NCBI GenBank assembly: GCA_002069785.1
Contig: MWCA01000054.1
Span: 1-41,550 of the forward strand
Length of the DNA: 41,550 nt
Direction: 5' to 3'
Source: Lentisphaerae bacterium ADurb.Bin242
Lineage (GTDB): Bacteria > Verrucomicrobiota > Lentisphaeria > Victivallales > UBA1829
The translations under genes were made by a program, and so were the position numbers. The notes under the pieces are model-generated. The model worked only from the letters and a program-made list of their open reading frames with translations. It did no database searches and was not told the origin of the DNA. Below, in pieces: positions 24,689 through 34,501 of the stretch (its first letter is position 1; each line of letters opens with the position of its first letter).

Positions 24689-24717
24689 ACTCTACAGTGC
24701 GGAACCGGAAAATGCAA
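24689..24717 (-). promoter_or_regulatory. Candidate promoter of the large glycosidase-rlmI unit
   Basis: Minus strand TTGCAT (plus 24712-24717), 17-base spacer, TAGAGT (plus 24689-24694), about 45 bases before ATG 24643. Poly-T tracts at about 24733-24760 separate it from the divergent FHA promoter. Confidence 0.45.
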
Positions 24718-24783
24718 TCTGAAAAAGAAAAATCACATTTTTTTTGCTTTTTTTTTCGGATTCAGGCTTGTCGAGTTCGGGTA

Positions 24784-24812
24784 TTGCAACTATATTGATA
24801 ATACTGTATATA
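24784..24812 (+). promoter_or_regulatory. Promoter of the FHA gene
   Basis: TTGCAA (24784-24789), 17-base AT-rich spacer and TATATA (24807-24812), 58 bases before ATG 24871. Confidence 0.6.
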
Positions 24813-24870
24813 TTTCCGCAAAATAAGAAGATGGGCCGGTTTTGAGGAATTTCAAATCAGGAGTTTGGAT

Positions 24871-25398
24871 ATGGCTGGGTCTCCAAAAATTACAATACTT
24901 TCGGAGCAGTTGCGCGGCAAGACCTTCGAACTGACGAAAGATACCTATACCGTCGGAAGAATCGAGGAACGCGACATCTGTATTATGGACCCCACCATAA
25001 GCACGTATCACGGCTCTTTCATAAAAAGCGGCAACACCTACATCATCAAGGACAACAACAGCACCAACGGGACCTACGTCAACAATGTGCCCGTCATGGA
25101 GCAGGAACTGAAGAACAGCGACATCATCCAGCTCGGGGACGTCGAGATGCTGTACGACTGCGATGAAAAGGCCAACCCCGCGGACAAAACCAGCAACATC
25201 ACGGGAATCAGCCTCAAGGTGAATCCCACGTCGTCCTCCTCGATCAAAAAGCTGGACGCGATCTCTCCCTATGCCGAAAAGAACAAGGCGGACAACAAAA
25301 AAAGTCAGAAAATCATTTTCCTGCTGATCGGTCTTCTGGTGCTGGCCGTCGTGGTGCTCCTCGGTTTCGTGGGTTACAAGATCTTTGGCGGCAAATGA
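24871..25398 (+). CDS. FHA-domain protein with C-terminal membrane anchor
   Basis: A 175-aa protein. Residues about 7-95 form a forkhead-associated domain, which binds phosphothreonine peptides: TVGR (27-30), STYHGSF in the SxxH position, and NSTNGTYVNN (63-72). About 100-147 is a polar linker rich in Ser and Lys, and 148-171 (IIFLLIGLLVLAVVVLLGFVGYKI) is one membrane helix with a four-residue tail, so the FHA domain faces the cytoplasm. AGGAG at 24859-24863 supports ATG 24871 over an in-frame TTG six bases earlier. It lies 122 bases upstream of ftsH. No Ser/Thr kinase is in the window, so its phospho-partner is unknown. Confidence 0.9.
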   Translation: MAGSPKITILSEQLRGKTFELTKDTYTVGRIEERDICIMDPTISTYHGSFIKSGNTYIIKDNNSTNGTYVNNVPVMEQELKNSDIIQLGDVEMLYDCDEKANPADKTSNITGISLKVNPTSSSSIKKLDAISPYAEKNKADNKKSQKIIFLLIGLLVLAVVVLLGFVGYKIFGGK

Positions 25399-25460
25399 AT
25401 TTTGCAACCCGGCGGCCGTAAAACTTCATCACCGGTTCTCTCTTCTGGAACAAGGAACTT

Positions 25461-25517
25461 CTCAGGTAAATTCTCTCCGTTTCTCAGGAACTTAAAAATT
25501 GAACAACTCTCAGGAAC
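25461..25517 (+). repeat. Three CTCAGG repeats in the ftsH leader
   Basis: CTCAGGTAA (25461-25469), CTCAGGAAC (25483-25491) and CTCAGGAAC (25509-25517) occur 22 and 26 bases apart. The last provides the AGGA ribosome site for ftsH; the first two are Shine-Dalgarno-like copies without a start codon. Confidence 0.5.
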
Positions 25518-25520
25518 AAA

Positions 25521-27437
25521 ATGAACGATAACAAAGAACCACAAAAGCCTCCCATGCGCAACAACCAATTTCCGAAGGGCCCCTCGCCCGCGGTATTCAT
25601 CTGGCTGTTCGTTTTCCTTGGATTGATCGGACTGTTCATCCTGCGCTCCTCCTCCCTGCTGGTCAATCCGGAGGAATGGACGCAGTCCCAGTTTGAACAG
25701 AGACTGAAAGCCGGGGAGATCCTTTCCGCCGCCTTGACGCCGGAATCGGACAACGTCTACTATATCGAGGGAAAATTCAAAGCTCCGGCGACGCCGGAGA
25801 CCCTTAAAAACCTCAGCACCAAAGGCAATGCCAGAACGGATCACGTGTACGCCACGCGGGTGGTCATGACCGACTCCCTGATGCAGCAGCTGGCCTCGGC
25901 CCAGGTCAAGGTGATGCAGCGGGAACAGTGGTGGAAGGCGCTCCTGATCAATTTCATCATCGGGATCGTCATCATCGGACTCCTGTATTTCCTTTTCTCG
26001 CGCCAGATTCATAATGCGAACCGGGGCGCAATGCAGTTCGGCAAAAGCCGCGCCCGCATGATCATGCCGGACGAGCACGGGAAGAAATTCGATGACGTCG
26101 CCGGCTGCGACGAGGCAAAGGAAGAAACCAAGGAGATCGTCGACTATCTCAAGGACCCCCTCAAATACAAGCTTCTCGGCGGAAAAATTCCGAAAGGCGC
26201 CCTGCTGATCGGTCCTCCGGGAACCGGCAAAACCCTGATGGCCAAGGCGGTCGCGGGAGAGGCCAGCGTGCCGTTCTTCTCGATCAGCGGCTCGGACTTC
26301 GTGGAGATGTTCGTCGGCGTCGGCGCGAGCCGCGTGCGCGACATGTTCGAGCAGGCCCGCAAGGTGGCGCCCTGCCTGATTTTCATCGACGAAATCGACG
26401 CCGTCGGACGCTCCCGTTTCTCCGGAATCGGCGGCGGGCACGACGAGCGGGAGCAGACCCTCAACGCGCTCCTCGTGGAAATGGATGGTCTGGAGACCCA
26501 GGAAGGAGTTATCCTTCTGGCGGCCACCAACCGTGTGGATGTGCTGGACCCCGCGCTGCTCCGTCCGGGCCGTTTCGACCGCCAGATCGTGATCGACCTG
26601 CCGGATATCCGCGGACGCCGCCAGATCCTCGACGTCCATGCGAAGAACGTCAAGCTCGAACCGGATGTCAACCTGGACATCATCGCCAAGAGCACGCCCG
26701 GTTTCAGCGGCGCGGACCTTGCCAACCTGGTCAATGAAAGCGCCCTTCTCGCCGCGCGCGAAAACCGCAAGGCCGTCACGCAGCACGACCTGGAGGAAGC
26801 CCGCGACAAGGTTTGCTGGGGACGCGAACGCAAGAGCCGCAAAATCTCCGACAAGGACCGCAAGCTGACCGCCTGGCACGAGGCCGGCCATGCCATCGTC
26901 ACTCTTTTCTGCGAAAACGCCACTCCCCTTCATAAAGTCACGATCATCCCGCGCGGCATGGCGCTCGGCATGACCATGATGCTTCCCGAGGAGGACAAGT
27001 ATTCCCGCAGCCGTCTTGAAATGTTCGACGCCATGGCGGTCTCCATGGGCGGACGGGTCGCGGAAGAACTGGCCCTGAACGACGTCACCGGCGGCGCGGC
27101 GCAGGACATCGCCCAGGCCACCGATATCGCCCATGCCATGGTCTGCCGCTTCGGAATGAGCGACAAGCTCGGCACCGTCCAGTACGGCGAACGCTCGGAG
27201 CACATCTACCTCGGACGCGACATCACCCGCAGCGAAGGCTACAGCGAGGAAACCGCGCGAGAGATCGACCTCGAAATCAAACGCCTTGTCACGGAAGCCA
27301 AGGATCATGCGAAAAAAATCCTCACCGAGCAGCGGGAACGTCTCGACAAGCTGGCCGCGGCCCTCCTGGAAAAAGAAACCATGGATGTTTCCGAAATCCG
27401 CACCCTTCTCGACCTGCCCCTACAGCAGTTCGCCTGA
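25521..27437 (+). CDS. ftsH: ATP-dependent zinc metalloprotease FtsH
   Basis: Membrane AAA+ protease that degrades misassembled membrane proteins and regulatory substrates. The 638-aa length is normal. There are two membrane segments (about 24-41 and 141-159) flanking a periplasmic domain, then the AAA module with Walker A GPPGTGKT (231-238), Walker B IFIDEIDA and the SRH region [11 protein letters not shown], then the zinc site HEAGH at about 453. The Phe-Val-Gly pore motif is present (EMFVGVG). ATG 25521 follows an AGGA site. DUF167, mnmA and brkB genes follow closely. Confidence 0.97.
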   Translation: MNDNKEPQKPPMRNNQFPKGPSPAVFIWLFVFLGLIGLFILRSSSLLVNPEEWTQSQFEQRLKAGEILSAALTPESDNVYYIEGKFKAPATPETLKNLSTKGNARTDHVYATRVVMTDSLMQQLASAQVKVMQREQWWKALLINFIIGIVIIGLLYFLFSRQIHNANRGAMQFGKSRARMIMPDEHGKKFDDVAGCDEAKEETKEIVDYLKDPLKYKLLGGKIPKGALLIGPPGTGKTLMAKAVAGEASVPFFSISGSDFVEMFVGVGASRVRDMFEQARKVAPCLIFIDEIDAVGRSRFSGIGGGHDEREQTLNALLVEMDGLETQEGVILLAATNRVDVLDPALLRPGRFDRQIVIDLPDIRGRRQILDVHAKNVKLEPDVNLDIIAKSTPGFSGADLANLVNESALLAARENRKAVTQHDLEEARDKVCWGRERKSRKISDKDRKLTAWHEAGHAIVTLFCENATPLHKVTIIPRGMALGMTMMLPEEDKYSRSRLEMFDAMAVSMGGRVAEELALNDVTGGAAQDIAQATDIAHAMVCRFGMSDKLGTVQYGERSEHIYLGRDITRSEGYSEETAREIDLEIKRLVTEAKDHAKKILTEQRERLDKLAAALLEKETMDVSEIRTLLDLPLQQFA

Positions 27438-27457
27438 AAAAAGACAGGGAGCCGACA

Positions 27458-27763
27458 ATGACCCCTCCGGAACTTTCAGTTGCGCTGAAAAATACGGAAA
27501 AAGGGCTTGTCGTTTCCTGCCACATCCAGCCGAACGCCTCCCGGACCGCCGTGACCGGAATGTATGGAAATGAACTCAAAATCGCCTTGAAGGTCCCGCC
27601 GGTCGACGGCAAGGCCAATCAGGAGCTCTGCCGCTTCTTCGCGGAGACCTTTCAGATTCCGTCCGGGGCGGTGCAGCTTCTTTCGGGGCATGCCGCCCGG
27701 AAAAAGCGGATTTTCCTCCGCGGCGTTCGCATGGAACTTTTTCTGAAGGAATTCGCATCATGA
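27458..27763 (+). CDS. DUF167 (YggU) family protein
   Basis: A 101-aa cytoplasmic protein of a widespread conserved family of unknown function. CHIQPNASRTAVTG, LKIALKVPPVDGKANQELCRF and the LLSGHAARKKRIFL segment are the family landmarks in order. AGGGAG at 27446-27451 is the ribosome site. Its stop overlaps the mnmA start by four bases (ATGA), which suggests translational coupling. Confidence 0.9.
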   Translation: MTPPELSVALKNTEKGLVVSCHIQPNASRTAVTGMYGNELKIALKVPPVDGKANQELCRFFAETFQIPSGAVQLLSGHAARKKRIFLRGVRMELFLKEFAS

Positions 27764-28872
27764 CGGAGCCGTATGATCCTTTCGCGGGCATTCCGGAAGG
27801 CTCGCGCGTGATGGTTGCGTTCAGCGGAGGCGTGGATTCGTCCGTGGCCGCGTATCTCTGTAAGGAGGCCGGATTCGAGGTGACGGCCGTCACGATGTCT
27901 CTTCCCGGGACGGAGCGGTTCCAGGGCGAAAGGGCAGTTGCCGCGGCGGAGAAATTGGGAATCCCGCTGGATGTGCTGGACCTTTCCAGGGAATTTGAAG
28001 ACGTCGTCATGCGCCGGACCTGGGAGGAATACGCACAAGGCCGGACCCCCAATCCGTGCGCGTTGTGCAATCCCCGCTTCAAGTTCGGAAAGCTGATGGA
28101 ATTTGCGAAAGAAAAGCATTGCGCCGCGCTGGCGACCGGGCATTATGCCGTTCTCCTGAAACAGCCGGGCGGGACCGGTTCCGTCCTCCGGAAAGGGGTC
28201 TGCGCGGAAAAGGATCAATCGTATTTTCTCTTCGGACTGACCCCGGAACAGCTTTCCTTCGCCTGTTTTCCGCTGGGAGCCATGAGCAAAGTCCGGGTGC
28301 GCGAACTGGCGCGGAGCCTCGGACTTCCCAATGCGGACGCCGAAGAAAGCCAGGACGCCTGTTTTGCACCCCGGGACGGCTCCAACATGGCCGAAATGCT
28401 GCGGCGGCATTTTCACGGACCCGTCCGGACCGGCGACTTCGTTTCCACCGACGGACGGGTGCTGGGAAAGCACTCGGGAATTCACGCCTATACGATCGGG
28501 CAGCGCAAAGGCACGGGTGTCGCCATGGGAACTCCCGCCTATGTCCTCCGGATCGACGCGGAAAGGCAGACGGTCGTCCTCACCCGGAAAAACGAAGACC
28601 TTCTTTCCCGGACGGTTCTTCTGGACCCTCCCCATATTCTGCACGAAGCCTACCGCGGACTCCGGCATTTCGAGTGTTCGGTCAAAATCCGCTACCGTTC
28701 CCGCGCCGTTCCCGCGGAAGCAACCCTGACGGACTCCGGTTCGTGCCGTCTGGTTTTTCAGGACCCGCAGCGGGCCGTCACGCCCGGACAGGCCGCGGTC
28801 TTTTACGATAAGGAAACCCTGATCGGCGGCGCCTGGATCCGTTCGGCCGAGCCGTTTCACAAGGAGGATTGA
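27760..28872 (+). CDS. mnmA: tRNA-specific 2-thiouridylase MnmA
   Basis: Thiolates U34 of Lys, Glu and Gln tRNAs with ATP and persulfide sulfur. The 370-aa protein has the PP-loop SGGVDSS (22-28), PNPCALCN with catalytic C100, the tRNA-recognition stretch KDQSYFLFGL, and SQDACF with the second catalytic C201, then the C-terminal barrel (HAYTIGQRKGTGVA). The segment between the PP-loop and the LGIPLDVLDL strand is short compared with E. coli MnmA. The start overlaps the DUF167 gene; brkB follows two bases after the stop. Confidence 0.94.
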   Translation: MTEPYDPFAGIPEGSRVMVAFSGGVDSSVAAYLCKEAGFEVTAVTMSLPGTERFQGERAVAAAEKLGIPLDVLDLSREFEDVVMRRTWEEYAQGRTPNPCALCNPRFKFGKLMEFAKEKHCAALATGHYAVLLKQPGGTGSVLRKGVCAEKDQSYFLFGLTPEQLSFACFPLGAMSKVRVRELARSLGLPNADAEESQDACFAPRDGSNMAEMLRRHFHGPVRTGDFVSTDGRVLGKHSGIHAYTIGQRKGTGVAMGTPAYVLRIDAERQTVVLTRKNEDLLSRTVLLDPPHILHEAYRGLRHFECSVKIRYRSRAVPAEATLTDSGSCRLVFQDPQRAVTPGQAAVFYDKETLIGGAWIRSAEPFHKED

Positions 28873-28874
28873 AA

Positions 28875-30227
28875 ATGCTGGATTCCCTTTTGCGCTTCTG
28901 CAATGAAAAACTGTGGATGATCCGCAGCAAGGATGTGCCGCCGTATGTGCGGCTTCCGTTGAGCTGCGCCCGGATTCTCGTGCTCACGATCCGCCGTTTC
29001 ATCCAGAACGAATGCACCGTCAAGGCGGCTTCGCTCACGTTCTACACCCTTTTTTCGGTCGTTCCGATTCTGGCCCTGGTTTTCGGAGTCACCCAGGGAC
29101 TGGGATTCGCCCGGAACCTGGAAATGAAGATTCGTGAAGTGATGGTCTCCTATCCGGAAGCCGCGGAAAAAATCATTTACTTTGCCGATTCCCTGCTCCA
29201 GAAAACAAGAGGAGGGGTCGTGGCCGGATTCGGCGTGGCACTTCTGCTGTGGAGCGCCATCAAGCTGCTCAGCAACATCGAAAACACGCTGAACGACATC
29301 TGGGGCGTCAAGCGCGGACGCTCTTTCGCGCGCAGACTTGCCGACTATCTTACGATTCTGATCCTCTGTCCGGTGCTGCTGTTCACCGCGGCCGGCGGAA
29401 TCGTTTTTACGGCCACCCGCGCCAGCGGACTGACGGAAAAACTTCCCTTCTCGGAAATTTTCAACACCCTGCTGCAATTCGGCACCGGGCTTCTGCCCCT
29501 GCTGGTCACCTGGGTAGTCTTCACCTTCATTTATACCGCGATTCCCAATACGAAGGTCCGCTTCTTTGCCGCCCTGCCCGCCGGTTTCCTGACTGCGATC
29601 GCCTATACGGCGCTTCAATCCGTGTATATTTTCGCCCAGTATACGACCACCCAGCTCAATGCGATCTACGGCAGTTTCGCCGCGCTGCCCCTGTTTCTGA
29701 TCTGGCTGAACCTGAGCTGGATTCTGATCCTCGCGGGCGCCCAGCTGACCTTTTCCATCCAGAACGTCAACGAATACGAAATGGAGCCGGTCGACGACGG
29801 CCTGAGCCAGACACAGAAATATGTGTACTGCCTGGAAATCCTTTCTGCCATCACCCGCTCGTTCGCGGAATGCAAGGGTCCCCTCTCGGACGAACAGATT
29901 TCCCTTCTGCTGGAGATCCCGATCCGGACGGTGCGCAGACTCCTGTTCGAGCTGATCACAGGCGGAATTCTCGCAGAGGTGGTCAGCCGGGATGCGTCTT
30001 CCACCCATTTCTATCAGGTGGCCGTCCCGCTGGAGAAGATCACTCCGGCGTTTGTCATCCGCTCCCTGGAGGAAATCGGCGGGAAACGGCTCCAGACGGA
30101 AGCCGACCGGAAGTATGCCGGGCTTCTCGAGGAAATCCGGCGGCAGATCGATCAGCGCCCGGGCAACCGCCCTCTGGTCGAGTTCGCCGCAGAAACGCCC
30201 GACGGGAAAAAGGAGTCGCGGGACTGA
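28875..30227 (+). CDS. YihY/BrkB-family membrane protein with C-terminal winged-helix-like domain
   Basis: A 450-aa inner-membrane protein. Residues about 25-300 contain six hydrophobic segments with the family signature KAASLTFYTLFSVVPILAL and LWSAIKLLSNIENTLNDIWGV. The cytoplasmic tail (about 335-450) has SDEQISLLLEIPIRTVRRLLFELITGGIL, which looks like a winged helix-turn-helix. This layout occurs in a subset of the family once mislabelled ribonuclease BN; the function is unknown. An ideal AAGGAGG site at 28860-28866 fixes ATG 28875. It is convergent with the aldehyde dehydrogenase gene, one base between stops. Confidence 0.88.
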   Translation: MLDSLLRFCNEKLWMIRSKDVPPYVRLPLSCARILVLTIRRFIQNECTVKAASLTFYTLFSVVPILALVFGVTQGLGFARNLEMKIREVMVSYPEAAEKIIYFADSLLQKTRGGVVAGFGVALLLWSAIKLLSNIENTLNDIWGVKRGRSFARRLADYLTILILCPVLLFTAAGGIVFTATRASGLTEKLPFSEIFNTLLQFGTGLLPLLVTWVVFTFIYTAIPNTKVRFFAALPAGFLTAIAYTALQSVYIFAQYTTTQLNAIYGSFAALPLFLIWLNLSWILILAGAQLTFSIQNVNEYEMEPVDDGLSQTQKYVYCLEILSAITRSFAECKGPLSDEQISLLLEIPIRTVRRLLFELITGGILAEVVSRDASSTHFYQVAVPLEKITPAFVIRSLEEIGGKRLQTEADRKYAGLLEEIRRQIDQRPGNRPLVEFAAETPDGKKESRD

Positions 30228-30228
30228 T

Positions 30229-31599
30229 TCACTTCGAGATCAGGCGGAGCAGTCCGAGGTTCCGGTTCAGGTTCGGCGGATAACGCATGGGAAGGTCGAG
30301 CCAGTCGGCCTTCAGCATGATCCCCTTGTAGTGGGTGAAGGTGTCGAAGCTCCATTTGCCGTGATAGGCTCCGAAGCCGCTCGCCCCGACGCCCCCGAAC
30401 GGCATGGACGGATTCACGAAGTGCATGATCGTCTCATTCACGCAGACCCCGCCGGAGGATGTTTTTTCCAGCAGGGCGTCCAGCTGCCGGAGCTTCCCGG
30501 AGAAGTAATACAGGGCCAGGGGCTTGGGACGCTCGTTGACGAAACGGATTGCCTCGTCAAGCGACTCGACCGGGAGGATCGGGAGGATCGGGCCGAAAAT
30601 CTCCTCCTGCATCACGGGGGAATACGGGGAGATATCGGTCAGCAGGGTAGGCGGAATGAACCGTTTCTCCCGGTCGACGGTTCCGCCGCAGAGAATTTTG
30701 CCGCTTCCCATCAGGGCGGCCAGCCGGTCGCAGTGTTCCGCGCTGATGATCCGCGGATAATCCGGCGATCCTGCGGGATCCTCCCCGTAAAAACGCCGGA
30801 TGTGGACAAGCATGGATTCGATCAATTTCTCCCGGATGGAAGAATGCGCCAGCACATAATCCGGCGCGACGCAAGTCTGCCCGGCATTCAGAAACTTTCC
30901 CCAGACGATGCGCTTCGCGGCCAGGTCCGCTTTGGCATCGCTGTCCACGATGCACGGGCTCTTGCCGCCCAGTTCCAGCGTCAGCGGCGTCAGATGTTCG
31001 GCGGCGGCGCGCATGACGACCTTCGCGCCGGAGGAACCGCCCGTGTAGAAGATGTAGTCATAGGATTCCCGGAGCAGTTCGGCGGAGACCTCGTGTCCGC
31101 CCTGAACCACGCAGACGTGTTCCGGAGGGAAGACTTTTTCGATGATCTCCCGGGCGATCGCCGCAGTGGCCTTCGCCAGTTCCGCGGGCTTCACCACCAC
31201 GCAATTCCCGGCCGCGACAGCTCCGGCCAGCGGAGAGAAAAGCAGTTGAAACGGATAATTCCAGGCGGAAAAGAGCAGAACGCTGCCCAGCGGCTCCGGA
31301 CGGATTTTTCCCCGGGCCGGAAAGTTCAGCGGGGAAACCGGCACGCCGCGGGTTTTCATGAATGCTTTCAAATGGGAGATCAGAAAAGCGAGATCTTCCA
31401 GGGTCAGGGAGATTTCCGTCGTTTTCGCTTCAAATTCCGTTTTGCCGAGATCCGCGTGCAGCGCCGCGCAGAGATCCCCCTCGCGCCGCTTGATCTCATC
31501 GAACAGAGCCTTCAGCGCCTGTTTCCTGCCTTGATAAGAGAGCGTGGCGCCCGAGGCAAAAAAAGTCCGCCGGGCTTTGGAAAGTTCCTGAACATTCAT
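30229..31599 (-). CDS. Aldehyde dehydrogenase, ALDH3-like
   Basis: NAD(P)-dependent oxidation of an aldehyde to an acid. The 456-aa protein is of the short ALDH3/fatty-aldehyde type. SAWNYPFQLLFSPLAGAVAAGNCVVVKPAE binds the cofactor, E in LELGGKSP is the general base, and the catalytic Cys lies in NAGQTCVAPDYVL. MPFGGVGASGFGAYHGKWSFDTFTH is the C-terminal ALDH3 signature. GGAGGAG lies six bases before ATG 31599. The 5' leader contains a long hairpin with a T-run (31681-31747). A fatty or aromatic aldehyde is likely from the family, but not shown. Confidence 0.92.
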   Translation of the reverse strand: MNVQELSKARRTFFASGATLSYQGRKQALKALFDEIKRREGDLCAALHADLGKTEFEAKTTEISLTLEDLAFLISHLKAFMKTRGVPVSPLNFPARGKIRPEPLGSVLLFSAWNYPFQLLFSPLAGAVAAGNCVVVKPAELAKATAAIAREIIEKVFPPEHVCVVQGGHEVSAELLRESYDYIFYTGGSSGAKVVMRAAAEHLTPLTLELGGKSPCIVDSDAKADLAAKRIVWGKFLNAGQTCVAPDYVLAHSSIREKLIESMLVHIRRFYGEDPAGSPDYPRIISAEHCDRLAALMGSGKILCGGTVDREKRFIPPTLLTDISPYSPVMQEEIFGPILPILPVESLDEAIRFVNERPKPLALYYFSGKLRQLDALLEKTSSGGVCVNETIMHFVNPSMPFGGVGASGFGAYHGKWSFDTFTHYKGIMLKADWLDLPMRYPPNLNRNLGLLRLISK

Positions 31600-31680
31600 G
31601 GGAGACTCCTCCAGTTGGCCCTGCCCGGTTCAGTCCGGCCGTCCCGCGGCGGATTCCGGAAGGGAGAGGGATGAAAGCAC

Positions 31681-31747
31681 AAAAAAAAAGAAAACTGAAA
31701 CACATCATTTTTTTGGGGGGGATGATATGTGATGCATCTCAGTTTTC
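31681..31747 (-). terminator. Hairpin plus U-run in the ALDH leader (attenuator or terminator)
   Basis: On the minus strand GAAAACTGA (plus 31739-31747) pairs with TCAGTTTTC (plus 31690-31698), and the inner CACATATCAT/TGATGTG segments pair imperfectly; the loop contains runs of C and A. Nine T residues follow (plus 31681-31689). It has the form of an intrinsic terminator. As it lies between a good promoter (31759-31786) and the ALDH start, it may attenuate ALDH. Otherwise it ends the EFR1 gene upstream. Confidence 0.6.
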
Positions 31748-31758
31748 TACAGCCTTAT

Positions 31759-31786
31759 ATTATAATCGAAACCTGAAAAAAAACAA
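31759..31786 (-). promoter_or_regulatory. Promoter of the aldehyde dehydrogenase gene
   Basis: Minus strand TTGTTT (plus 31781-31786), 16-base spacer, perfect TATAAT (plus 31759-31764). The predicted start is about 150 bases before the ALDH ATG. Confidence 0.6.
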
Positions 31787-31816
31787 GCCCCGAAACAAAA
31801 AAAATGGTGAAAAAAA

Positions 31817-32626
31817 TTAGATATTTTGTTCTTCATCCCGGACACGGTATATTTCCCCGACACAAACATCCGGATGGTGATACCGTTTCCGGTTCCGGGT
31901 AATGTTCTTATATTGGATCGCCTGAACCGGACACCACTGGATACACGCCATGCACTGTTCGCAATGCCGGTGCCAGACCGGTTTTTCGGCGTCGTCCAGG
32001 GAAATGTTGGAAGCCGGACAGACCTGCGAGCAGATTCCGCAGCCGGTACAGTTCTCATCGACATGGAAAGCGGCGTCGGAGGCGGGCAGCGTCGCCACGG
32101 CGCGCCGGGCGACGAATTTCAGGAACGTATCGATCGGGAACACCCGGAGGGGCCGTGTCTTTTTGTGTTTCTTCACCGCGATCACGGCAATCCGGAGAGC
32201 CCGCCGCGCCTTTTCAAAGGTCGCTTTCATGTGCTTTTCGTCCGGCGGCTCCGAAAGCGGGATGTAGTTGGACACCATACGGATATGGAAGGAGGCGTTC
32301 AGGTTGATGTTCTTCTCCTGAAGAGTGTCCTCCACGATCGGCAGGGCGGCGCCCGGAAAACCGCCGGACGTGCATACCGCGTAAACGAACCTGTCGCCCT
32401 GTTCCTTCATCGGCTCGACCCGTTCGAGGAATTTCTCAATGATGCCGGGAACGCCGAAACAATAAACCGGGAAAAAGATTCCGGTCATTTCCGAATCGAA
32501 CACAACGTCCTGTGAACGGTCCAGCGAACCGATCGAAATCAGTTCGGTGTCGGTGAAGCATTTGGCGAATTCACGGGCGATGTAAAGAGTATTGCCTGTG
32601 CCGGAAAACCAATATATCTTGTGCAT
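31817..32626 (-). CDS. EFR1-family flavodoxin-ferredoxin protein
   Basis: A 269-aa predicted cytoplasmic electron carrier. The N-terminal part is a flavodoxin-like domain (WFSGTGNTLYIAREFA, FFPVYCFGVPGIIEKFL, AVCTSGGFPGAA), with SGTGNT as the FMN phosphate loop. Near the C-terminus are two 4Fe-4S motifs, CTGCGICSQVCP and CEQCMACIQWCP. This is the EFR1 arrangement common in anaerobes; partners are unknown. ATG 32626 is chosen because GGAGGG stands just before it and homology starts at MHKIYWFSGTGNT; a start six codons earlier is open. No flavin or hydrogenase genes adjoin it. Confidence 0.9.
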   Translation of the reverse strand: MHKIYWFSGTGNTLYIAREFAKCFTDTELISIGSLDRSQDVVFDSEMTGIFFPVYCFGVPGIIEKFLERVEPMKEQGDRFVYAVCTSGGFPGAALPIVEDTLQEKNINLNASFHIRMVSNYIPLSEPPDEKHMKATFEKARRALRIAVIAVKKHKKTRPLRVFPIDTFLKFVARRAVATLPASDAAFHVDENCTGCGICSQVCPASNISLDDAEKPVWHRHCEQCMACIQWCPVQAIQYKNITRNRKRYHHPDVCVGEIYRVRDEEQNI

Positions 32627-32692
32627 AGAATCCCTCCGGAACATCCTGTTTTCGGGGAGAAAATCCGAAGATTTCCCCCGGGAACAAGTGAA

Positions 32693-33895
<1,203 letters not shown>

Positions 33896-33942
33896 CTTCC
33901 TTTTTCTCCATTCCATTTCAGGCGGTTTTGCATGATCCTAAC

Positions 33943-33970
33943 AAAATACTTCAAAAAACGTTTTTTTCAA
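33943..33970 (-). promoter_or_regulatory. Candidate argG promoter
   Basis: Minus strand TTGAAA (plus 33965-33970), 16-base spacer, TATTTT (plus 33943-33948). The spacer region contains AAAAAACGTTTTTT (33953-33966), a perfect 14-base palindrome. Confidence 0.5.
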
Positions 33971-33986
33971 TTATTCCGCGGAATAA
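33971..33986. promoter_or_regulatory. 16-base perfect palindrome between divergent promoters
   Basis: TTATTCCGCGGAATAA is its own reverse complement. It abuts the argG -35 box on one side and lies three bases from the Minf_1886 -35-like box on the other, an ideal place for a shared operator. It does not match the E. coli ArgR box. Confidence 0.55.
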
Positions 33987-33989
33987 ATT

Positions 33990-34017
33990 ATGAAAATTGT
34001 TCGGAATGGAGTATATT
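33990..34017 (+). promoter_or_regulatory. Candidate promoter of the Minf_1886-M16 operon
   Basis: ATGAAA (33990-33995), 16-base spacer, TATATT (34012-34017), 35 bases before ATG 34052. Confidence 0.4.
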
Positions 34018-34051
34018 ACCGGAAACCCAGTTTGGAGGCTGTCACGGGAAA

Positions 34052-34474
34052 ATGGATGAAAAGTTTACACAGGCGGTTGACCGTATTGTCCGGGAAGATG
34101 CCCGTTACCATCCGGACGCGTACGAATTCATCAACGAGGCGGTTTCGTTCACCGTGAAAAAACTGGCGCGGACCGGCAAGCCGCGCGGGGCGCGCCACAT
34201 TTCCGGCGGAGAACTGGTCTCCGGGACCATGGACCTGGCGGTGGAACAGTTCGGCCCTCTCGCCCCGGACGTCCTTGAAAACTGGGGAATCCGCTGCGGA
34301 AACGACGTCGGCAACATCGTTTATAATATGATCGGCGTGGAACTGCTCTCCGCCAGCCCGGAGGATTCCCGTTCCGATTTCGACTGCCATCCGGAGCTGA
34401 TCCGGGAGCTCCGCATCCGTATGGGATCCCCGTCGGACTTCCCGAAGCCGTCCGATCCGCCCATCATCGCCTGA
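34052..34474 (+). CDS. Minf_1886-family protein
   Basis: A 140-aa protein of a small family known mainly from Planctomycetes, Verrucomicrobia and relatives; no function is established. The start ..FTQAVDRIVREDARYHPDAYEFINEAVSFTV, the central GGELVSGTMDLAVEQFGPLAPDVLENWGI and RCGNDVGNIVYNMIGVELLSASPED are the conserved blocks. It is soluble, with no signal or membrane segment. GGAGG at 34034-34038 is the ribosome site. The open frame extends far upstream antisense to argG, but that part is spurious. The gene heads a run with the M16 protease, 27 bases apart. Confidence 0.88.
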   Translation: MDEKFTQAVDRIVREDARYHPDAYEFINEAVSFTVKKLARTGKPRGARHISGGELVSGTMDLAVEQFGPLAPDVLENWGIRCGNDVGNIVYNMIGVELLSASPEDSRSDFDCHPELIRELRIRMGSPSDFPKPSDPPIIA

Positions 34475-34501
34475 ATTCCAACCAGAACAGGGAGAAAAAC
34501 A

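Noticed and set aside
25374..27308. A 644-codon open frame on the minus strand opposite ftsH
   Set aside because: The plus strand is a complete FtsH; the antisense translation has no recognisable domain.
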